Assembly (NCBI RefSeq): GCF_011049865.1
Contig: NZ_DRGY01000152.1
Span: 23,034-87,033, forward strand
Direction of reading: 5' to 3'
Source of the DNA: Marinobacter antarcticus
GTDB lineage: Bacteria; Pseudomonadota; Gammaproteobacteria; Pseudomonadales; Oleiphilaceae
Length of the DNA stretch: 64,000 nucleotides
The notes below the pieces were generated by a model. It was not told where the DNA came from, did no database searches, and was given only the letters and a program-made list of their open reading frames with translations. The translations under genes and the position numbers were made by a program. Positions 58,655 to 64,000 of this stretch are shown in pieces. Positions within the stretch are counted from its first letter, which is position 1; each line of letters opens with the position of its first letter.

Positions 58655-58765
58655 ATAAGCCGATATTGCTTATTCACTCGAATAGAGCACAACCCAGCCA
58701 ACTTTCCACCAAGATGCTCAAAACGGTTTCCTGGCGGGCGCGTTCGCCATACTGTTAACCAAATT
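58655..58765 (-). pseudogene. HigB/RelE-family toxin fragment
   Basis: On the minus strand about 30 residues (RPPGNRFEHLGGKLAG, then CSIRVNKQYRLI) match the C-terminal half of HigB/RelE toxins (typically PPxNRLExLxGDRKGQYSIRINDQWRI). No N-terminal half, no start and no antitoxin are present, and the frame leaves the family pattern after RLI. A relic of a third toxin-antitoxin module, cut by the RAYT copy. Confidence 0.55.
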
Positions 58766-58767
58766 CC

Positions 58768-59619
58768 TTGCAAACATCAACAGAAGTCTGGATTGAAGAG
58801 CGCACACGCCTTCTGTCATCCGTGTTTTCAGTGGATATCGCAGCCTATGCGGTAATGTCTAACCACTATCATCTGGTGGTAAAACTCAGCCCGGATGAAG
58901 TGGACTCCTGGGGCAATGATGAGGTTCTGGCGCGCTGGTGCAGTCTTTATAAGGGGCCACCACTGGTGCAGCGTTATTATCGGGGGGATCACCTCTGCCC
59001 AGCCGAACTGCGTCGAATCGATGAATACGCAGAAACCTTCCGCCAGCGATTGGGAGACTTGAGCTGGTTTATGAAATGTCTGAATGAAGCTATAGCTCGA
59101 CAGGCCAACAAAGAAAATGAATGCACAGGTCACTTTTGGGAAAGTAGATTCAAATCCCAGGCATTAGAAACAGAAGAAGCTCTGCTCGCCTGCATGGCCT
59201 ATGTATACCTGAATCCCATACGGGCTGCCATGGCAGATACCCCGGAAACGTCGGATCACACCAGCATCAAAGAACGCATCCAGCCTGCCTTTAATCTGGC
59301 TGAAGCGATTGCGGGGCAAACGGAGCAACAGGCTTTAACGGAATTTGCGATGCCGCTGAAACCTCTGCTGGCTTTCGAAGGTGTTATCCGCAACAGCGTT
59401 CAGCGCAGGATACTGTTCAGCTTTGAAGATTATCTTGAACTGGTAGACTGCACCGGACGAGTCAGCCGGAACGACAAACGCGGGGCCATTGATGAAAAAG
59501 CGCTGCCCATTCTGGAAAGACTGAACCTGGACCCAGGCCGATGGTGCCATCGGGCGACGGCGTTTGAGGACAGCTATCAGGATTATCGAGCCCCCGCTGG
59601 CCGGGGACAAGCGGCCTAG
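58768..59619 (+). CDS. REP-associated tyrosine transposase (RAYT), 5' end damaged
   Basis: 283 residues from the ATG-like start at 58768. The IS200-like HUH motif is MSNHYHLVV (about 29-37); [32 protein letters not shown] and [13 protein letters not shown] follow as in large RAYTs. About 45 residues expected at the N-terminus are missing: just upstream, another frame reads KHQQK where the relative at 57396 has YEHRRA before WIE, so two extra bases break the frame. RAYTs move or maintain REP-type palindromes. Likely inactive or reduced; the rest of the frame is intact. Confidence 0.75.
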   Translation: MQTSTEVWIEERTRLLSSVFSVDIAAYAVMSNHYHLVVKLSPDEVDSWGNDEVLARWCSLYKGPPLVQRYYRGDHLCPAELRRIDEYAETFRQRLGDLSWFMKCLNEAIARQANKENECTGHFWESRFKSQALETEEALLACMAYVYLNPIRAAMADTPETSDHTSIKERIQPAFNLAEAIAGQTEQQALTEFAMPLKPLLAFEGVIRNSVQRRILFSFEDYLELVDCTGRVSRNDKRGAIDEKALPILERLNLDPGRWCHRATAFEDSYQDYRAPAGRGQAA

Positions 59620-59828
59620 ACTCCCCCATCCCTTGATCGACAACCCATCGGCACCTCTGCCGAGAACGCCCCCTGCCTGAAATCCAGTGATTCCGGCATT
59701 TTCCACCGAAGTGCTGCCGTAGATTGGCCATGAGTCCGAAATAAACGCATCAAAAACGACAAAGGCCCGAGGGTCGAAACCGTCGGGCCTTTGGGAATCA
59801 CGCCAGGCTAAGCTGTGCCTATCCATGA
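59620..59828 (+). repeat. RAYT 3' tail, copy 2 (hairpin and 17-bp repeat C)
   Basis: Matches 57664-57873. Hairpin AAAGGCCCGA (59761-59770) / TCGGGCCTTT (59783-59792), then the 17-bp repeat with one change at 59812-59828. On the minus strand this is also where transcription of the ligase gene would end. Confidence 0.8.
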
Positions 59829-59843
59829 TTAATTCCGAGGGCC

Positions 59844-61319
59844 CTACTCTGGCATTTGGCTCGGACGGCGAGGAAAGTTCCCGTGAAACCAAAACCTGGG
59901 CAGAGCTCCAGTTGGCACATTATCATTATAATAGTTTAGGTCCCTCTCCATAGCTTTGTGATACGCCACCACTTCGTTCAACCAATAGTAGCATGGCACG
60001 CTTATTAGCAGCCCAACCAACGCGGCTGCAAAAGCTCTGGCTTTAGGGTGCCTGGGCGTGACTTTCGGAACGTTTGGTGTAATCAGTGCCCAAAACACAC
60101 AAAGCACTAGAAAGCCGATTAACATCGAGCCTGGCGCCATAAATACGGCAGAAACACCGGCATGTAATAGAGCAGCTGAAACCGATGCAGTAAAAGCCGC
60201 AAGCGGCAGCGCAAGATCATTATTTTCATCAGCACGCACTTCATTCCGCCGCTGCCAGAAAAGTCGCACTGCCTGGCCCACCAGCACTAAAAGAGCACCC
60301 ATTAGCAACCATCCATACTCTGCCGCCCACATCAAATACATATTGTGAGGATGGCCAAACTTGGGAGACCGCTGGTACTCCTCCGTCAATATTTCATGCG
60401 TTAGCCACGATTGAGGCCCCATGCCAAACGGAAAATTCTTCAAACTCATTTGCCACGCTTCAAGAAACAGAGGCATCCGGCCAGATGTGTCTGCCTTCAG
60501 CGCGCGAAGACTAATTTCATCTAGCAACAACCAGGGGACAACCACGGAAAGGAGTAGCCACGCAATTACGCCATACGCCAAATAACGTAAAAACACCTTC
60601 AACCAAGGTAGCGCCGGGCGACCAATCAACATAGCAGCAATAAAAACTCCAAACGCGATTCCCAACATAGTTCCCCGAGAAGACGAAAGGAACACAATCC
60701 ACCACCAAAGTGCCGCTCCCAAAGCAACAAAAAAACGCCATAGCCTTTGGTTTCTAAGCGGGCCCACAAGCACGGCTAGGGGAAGCAATGGAAGCAGCCA
60801 CGTGGCGATGTGACTCCAATAGCGAATACTTACAAAGCCCCAGGGAATAAAGTTCGAAAGGTTTGCTACCCGATCAGAGAGTGCAAAAAAATAAACCGTT
60901 ATAGTGGCGCCGCCATAAAAGGCAGTTGTGACCGCTGCGACACTGACGAAAACTACGACCCAGTATTGCTTCTGTTGGCCATTTCTCGGCAAGCTACCGA
61001 CCAACACAAAGCCAAGAAAAAATGCTGCATACATTCCAGGGTCTGTCCAATTATGAGGAACTTCACCAAAAGGCAATGCCAATATGATAAATCCACCCGC
61101 AATGAAGACGGCAGGCCACATACGCGCGTGCAGAGCCCAGCCGCGCTGATAAATCCCCCCCCCTGCCGACAGACTAACTAACAACCCCAATAAGCCTACC
61201 AACAAATACCGCTGTGACGCATAACCACCGACTGGCAGCGATAGAAAATCTGCAAATAAAACGCTGACAAACTCCGCGGCGACAAGTAACCAAAGAGTTG
61301 CATTCCAAATTCTCTGCAT
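59844..61319 (-). CDS. Wzy_C-type O-antigen ligase family protein, candidate pilin glycosyltransferase (TfpO/PilO-like)
   Basis: 491 residues from the ATG at 61319 (AGAGGA upstream; a longer frame to 61490 would add a polar stretch). About 11-12 membrane helices and the Wzy_C region with a large periplasmic loop (SSSRGTMLGIAFGVF, then PFGMGPQSWLTHEIL and HPHNMYLMWAAEYG, where the conserved His sits). This family includes O-antigen ligases and pilin oligosaccharyltransferases. It lies 238 bases downstream of pilA on the same strand, as tfpO does in P. aeruginosa 1244, and the pilin ends in Ser, so a pilin role is favoured over WaaL. Confidence 0.82.
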   Translation of the reverse strand: MQRIWNATLWLLVAAEFVSVLFADFLSLPVGGYASQRYLLVGLLGLLVSLSAGGGIYQRGWALHARMWPAVFIAGGFIILALPFGEVPHNWTDPGMYAAFFLGFVLVGSLPRNGQQKQYWVVVFVSVAAVTTAFYGGATITVYFFALSDRVANLSNFIPWGFVSIRYWSHIATWLLPLLPLAVLVGPLRNQRLWRFFVALGAALWWWIVFLSSSRGTMLGIAFGVFIAAMLIGRPALPWLKVFLRYLAYGVIAWLLLSVVVPWLLLDEISLRALKADTSGRMPLFLEAWQMSLKNFPFGMGPQSWLTHEILTEEYQRSPKFGHPHNMYLMWAAEYGWLLMGALLVLVGQAVRLFWQRRNEVRADENNDLALPLAAFTASVSAALLHAGVSAVFMAPGSMLIGFLVLCVFWALITPNVPKVTPRHPKARAFAAALVGLLISVPCYYWLNEVVAYHKAMERDLNYYNDNVPTGALPRFWFHGNFPRRPSQMPE

Positions 61320-61485
61320 TACGTCCTCTGGCCAAAGGGTTAAGCATTGTGTATAGAGTGGAGAGAAAAGCTCAAAAGCTTTTCTCTCATCCACAAACAA
61401 CAGATGCGATTCATCACAGGCGACGCGGACGCAAATGGAGGGGCTAGATTTTGCTTTCCCATGGCTTTTGCATACACACCAGAAC

Positions 61486-61521
61486 GGCAAAGGCCCGGGG
61501 TCGAAACCTCCGGGCCGTTTG
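61486..61521 (-). terminator. pilA terminator hairpin, related to the RAYT-tail hairpins
   Basis: CAAAGGCCCGGGGTCGAAAC / CTCCGGGCCGTTTG region: GGCCCGG pairs with CCGGGCC. It is followed on the minus strand by a short T run. Its bases resemble the hairpins at 57801-57840 and 59756-59795, including GTCGAAACC in the loop and TTTG(T/G)(A/G)ATCA after it. Confidence 0.6.
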
Positions 61522-61556
61522 TAATCAGATACGCTAGTCCCTAAATGTGATTGTTC

Positions 61557-62042
61557 TTAAGATGCAGGACAACCCGAGGGGGCAAATGATTTTTTGAACG
61601 CTGCTGCACTGCCACCATCTACTTTGCACGTGTAAGCGCCTTCTGCAGTGCGCGTCAGGATCACTTTTGTACCTTTGATACCAGAACTCACATTATTATC
61701 TAATGTAGCTTCAAGTGTCTTGCCACCAGTGCCATCAATATTGATTGTAGGTGCGGCCGCAAAAAGATCGGAAGACGTATAACCGAGCTCGTCAGCAGCA
61801 CTAGTATAACTTGCACTGGCGTCGTCGATTGCGCTTGGATTATTGCCTCTCAGAAGCTCTTCTTCTATTGCTGTTTTCAAAGCAGACACTTCGCTAACCG
61901 CTCGGGTAATCTGCGACCGAGCAATATAATCCTGATACTGCGGAATAGCGATAGCCGCCAAAATACCAATGATCGCAACAACGATCATCAATTCAATCAG
62001 CGTAAAACCCTTCTGAGCATGATTAATTTTCATGTTCTTCAT
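61557..62042 (-). CDS. pilA: Type IV major pilin PilA
   Basis: 161 residues. Class-a prepilin leader of 12 residues ([12 protein letters not shown], cut before [13 protein letters not shown]); GAGG lies 7 bases before the first ATG. The N-terminal alpha helix and the C-terminal disulfide pair Cys139-Cys158 frame the D-region, and the last residue is Ser161 (GCPAS). Assembled into retractile pili by PilB/PilT. A strong sigma-54 site lies at 62138-62153. Divergent from pilB. Confidence 0.95.
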   Translation of the reverse strand: MKNMKINHAQKGFTLIELMIVVAIIGILAAIAIPQYQDYIARSQITRAVSEVSALKTAIEEELLRGNNPSAIDDASASYTSAADELGYTSSDLFAAAPTINIDGTGGKTLEATLDNNVSSGIKGTKVILTRTAEGAYTCKVDGGSAAAFKKSFAPSGCPAS

Positions 62043-62425
62043 ATTCGACCTCTGCTTTTGTCGTTAAGAAATCTGAGATGGCCCGGAGTCGGTGGAGTTA
62101 ATCCCGCGACCAGTTTTACTGAGCCTGAAGTTCATAAAGCATCTAGCGTGCCAACCATGAATCCAACCCCATAAACCGCCAAGAATCAGTCAACTAAGCC
62201 ATACACTAACGCCTGACACGACACTTCTAACTTGCATACGTAAAGCCCCTCCCTGTCACCCACTGACAAACTTTGTCACTCACCCTGCTCAACCTTCCGC
62301 CTGAACAACTCCAATCCCTACCCCAAACCAACACACACCTTTCCAAACCCAGACCAGCCATCTAAACTCTCCCCAATCAACACAACCTCATTTCAGTAAC
62401 CTGGGCAGCGCTCTTTACCTAACTT
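62043..62425. other. Divergent region between pilA and pilB
   Basis: 383 bases without genes. It holds the pilA sigma-54 promoter (62138-62153, minus). From about 62230 the plus strand is C/A-rich and poor in G, with no clear promoter for pilB and no hairpin. Confidence 0.75.
62138..62153 (-). promoter_or_regulatory. Sigma-54 promoter of pilA
   Basis: On the minus strand TGGCACGCTAGATGCT: the -24 GG and -12 GC are 10 bases apart, and only one base of the core differs (ATGCT for TTGCT). About 95 bases upstream of the pilA ATG. Matches the RpoN/PilS-PilR control known for Pseudomonas pilA. Confidence 0.85.
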
Positions 62426-64000
62426 ATGGCTACTAATCAAAACAACATCACGCTTACCGGTCTGGCCCGTCGCTTTGTGGATGACGGGCTTCTCGAAGAG
62501 GCCGTCGCCAAGGATGCTTTTTTACAGGCATCCCAGAACCGTATTCCGCTGATTACTTACCTTACCCAGAATAAACTGGCAGACAGCTCCAAGCTGGCTT
62601 TTTCGGCGGCGATGGAGTTTGGGGTGTCGGTGCTGGATCTCTCGGCATTCTTACCGGAAATGATGCCGGAGAAGCTGGTCGACGAGAAGCTGGTGCGAAA
62701 GCACAACGCTCTTCCGCTTTATAAGCGGGGCAACCGACTGTTTATTGCGGTATCTGACCCCACGAACATTCAGGCCTTGGATGAAATCAAGTTCAACACC
62801 GGCCTGAGCACCGACCCCATTCTGGTTGACGATGCGAGGCTCCGCGAAGCGATCGATAAGTATCTGGAGTCCCACGACACCAGCATGGGCGATCTGGATG
62901 ATGCGGACCTTGACGGTGTGGAAACCGAGGGCGGCGAGCACGACGATGAAGACGTTGTTACTACGAACGATGTAGACGACGCACCTATCGTAAAGTATGT
63001 AAACAAAATGTTGCTGGATGCCATTCGCGGGGGCGCCTCGGATGTGCACTTTGAGCCTTATGAAAAAATTTACCGGGTTCGCTCCAGAACTGACGGTATT
63101 CTGAAGGAGATGTCTCGCCCCTCCATCAAGCTGGCACCCAAGATTTCGGCGCGCATAAAGATTATGGCCCAACTGGATATTTCCGAGCGCCGGGTGCCTC
63201 AGGATGGCCGTATCAAGATGAAGCTGTCCAAAACCAAAGCGATTGATTTCCGGGTTAACACCTTGCCAACGCTTTGGGGTGAGAAAATCGTTCTGCGGAT
63301 TCTGGACCCCAGCCAGGCCAAGCTGGGCATTGATGCGCTGGGCTATGAGGAAGATCAGAAGAAGCTGTATATGGATGCGCTGGCCCAGCCACAGGGCATG
63401 ATTCTGGTTACCGGGCCAACGGGCTCCGGTAAAACCGTGTCGCTCTATACAGGTTTGAACATTCTCAACACGGCGGATATCAATATCTCCACAGCGGAGG
63501 ACCCCGCCGAGATTAACCTTGAGGGCATCAACCAGGTTAACGTAAACAACAGAGTTGGTTTGGGTTTCGCGGAAGCGCTGCGGGCTTTCCTTCGCCAGGA
63601 TCCAGACGTGATCATGGTGGGTGAGATTCGGGATCTTGAAACCGCCAATATTGCCATCAAGGCCGCGCAAACCGGTCACCTGGTTCTCTCTACCCTACAC
63701 ACCAACAGTGCGGCAGAAACTCTCACGCGAATGATGAACATGGGCGTGCCGGCATTCAATATTGCAACGTCGGTAAGCCTGATTATTGCCCAGCGGCTGG
63801 GCCGAAAACTGTGCAGTGCATGCAAACAGCCAGGCGATGTGCCGAAAGAGGTGCTTTTGTCCGAAGGGTTCACACAGGAACAAATTGATACAGGCTTTAC
63901 GTTGTTCCACCCCAAGGGCTGTGATAAATGCAATGGTGGGTACAAAGGCCGCGTCGGGATTTACGAGGTGGTGAAGGTAACTGGAAAGCTGGCCAGCATG
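62426..64000 (+). CDS. pilB: Type IV pilus assembly ATPase PilB, 5' part
   Basis: 525 residues are visible from the ATG at 62426; the frame runs off the window. N-terminal MshEN/T2SSE_N domain (about 30-150, LARRFVDDGLLEEAVAKDAF start, then VSDPTNIQALDEIKF), an acidic linker (about 155-190), and the GspE/PilB motor domain with Walker A GPTGSGKT (330-337), the Asp box (EDPAEINLEGINQ), Walker B (DPDVIMVGEIRD), the His box (TGHLVLSTLHTN) and the CxxC zinc pairs (CSACKQ, CDKCNGG). It powers pilus extension. Divergent from pilA; pilC would be expected next. Confidence 0.96.
   Translation, partial: MATNQNNITLTGLARRFVDDGLLEEAVAKDAFLQASQNRIPLITYLTQNKLADSSKLAFSAAMEFGVSVLDLSAFLPEMMPEKLVDEKLVRKHNALPLYKRGNRLFIAVSDPTNIQALDEIKFNTGLSTDPILVDDARLREAIDKYLESHDTSMGDLDDADLDGVETEGGEHDDEDVVTTNDVDDAPIVKYVNKMLLDAIRGGASDVHFEPYEKIYRVRSRTDGILKEMSRPSIKLAPKISARIKIMAQLDISERRVPQDGRIKMKLSKTKAIDFRVNTLPTLWGEKIVLRILDPSQAKLGIDALGYEEDQKKLYMDALAQPQGMILVTGPTGSGKTVSLYTGLNILNTADINISTAEDPAEINLEGINQVNVNNRVGLGFAEALRAFLRQDPDVIMVGEIRDLETANIAIKAAQTGHLVLSTLHTNSAAETLTRMMNMGVPAFNIATSVSLIIAQRLGRKLCSACKQPGDVPKEVLLSEGFTQEQIDTGFTLFHPKGCDKCNGGYKGRVGIYEVVKVTGKLASM

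Noticed and set aside
58534-58773. 79-residue minus-strand frame as an intact toxin gene.
   Set aside because: Only about 30 residues resemble HigB/RelE and the rest is antisense to the antitoxin gene; called as a relic.
59335-59892. 185-residue minus-strand frame across the RAYT 3' end and tail.
   Set aside because: Antisense to RAYT; its frame matches the tail repeat by chance and shows no domain.
61320-61490. Longer N-terminus for the Wzy_C ligase.
   Set aside because: The added 57 residues are polar, contain no membrane helix and lack a ribosome site; the ATG at 61319 has AGAGGA.

Overview
The window looks like a chromosomal segment of a marine gammaproteobacterium close to Marinobacter. 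The signs are an MvaT-type H-NS protein, a Pseudomonas-like wbp O-antigen cluster, a fxsA-groES-groEL block, GspN/C/D, and an unlinked pilA/pilB pair beside a Wzy_C-type ligase. The genus is inferred from gene content only. No rRNA, tRNA, CRISPR array or complete insertion sequence was found.

Layout. 1-16.6 kb is mostly housekeeping: the 3' part of a GGDEF/EAL protein, lemA plus an M48 protease, a gspN-gspC-gspD operon, groES-groEL under a clear sigma-32 promoter, fxsA, a first HipBA module, an alkyltransferase-like protein, an AmpG-like MFS permease that appears to start at ATT, yajQ, a response regulator and argG. 16.7-25.4 kb is a flagellar filament block: fliS, fliD, flaG and one flagellin on the minus strand, and a divergent second flagellin with a TPR/methyltransferase-like gene on the plus strand. 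The two flagellins appear to have different promoter classes (sigma-28 and sigma-54). 25.5-29.6 kb holds exonuclease I, a REC-CheC/CheX-like regulator with a diguanylate cyclase, and mvaT.

29.9-53.2 kb is a minus-strand O-antigen/surface glycan locus. Its gene order resembles the P. aeruginosa O5 B-band cluster: cysQ, rfaH, wzz, an exact ops element, wbpA-wbpB-wbpD-wbpE, a WbpC-like acyltransferase, wzx, hisH2-hisF2, wzy, wbpG, wbpH-like, wbpI, a fused class-II glutamine amidotransferase/PP-loop enzyme, a GT4 glycosyltransferase, then a PglC-PglD-PglE-PglF(WbpM)-like set. Read as pathways, it should make UDP-ManNAc3NAcA, convert it to an acetamidino sugar, and start the repeat unit on N,N'-diacetylbacillosamine. 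RfaH, encoded just upstream, should act at the ops site.

53.3-59.8 kb holds an MscS-family channel and then a small accessory island. The island has a second HipBA module, a heavily deleted RAYT transposase remnant, a BrnT/BrnA-like toxin-antitoxin pair, a HigB/RelE toxin fragment, and a second RAYT copy with a damaged 5' end. The two RAYT copies share a 3' non-coding tail that ends in a GC-rich hairpin and a 17-bp repeat. 59.8-64 kb has a Wzy_C ligase (candidate pilin oligosaccharyltransferase), a type IV pilin ending in Ser and driven by a sigma-54 promoter, and the start of pilB, which runs off the window. The pilin and its ligase suggest that the glycan unit made by the O-antigen locus may also decorate the pilus.
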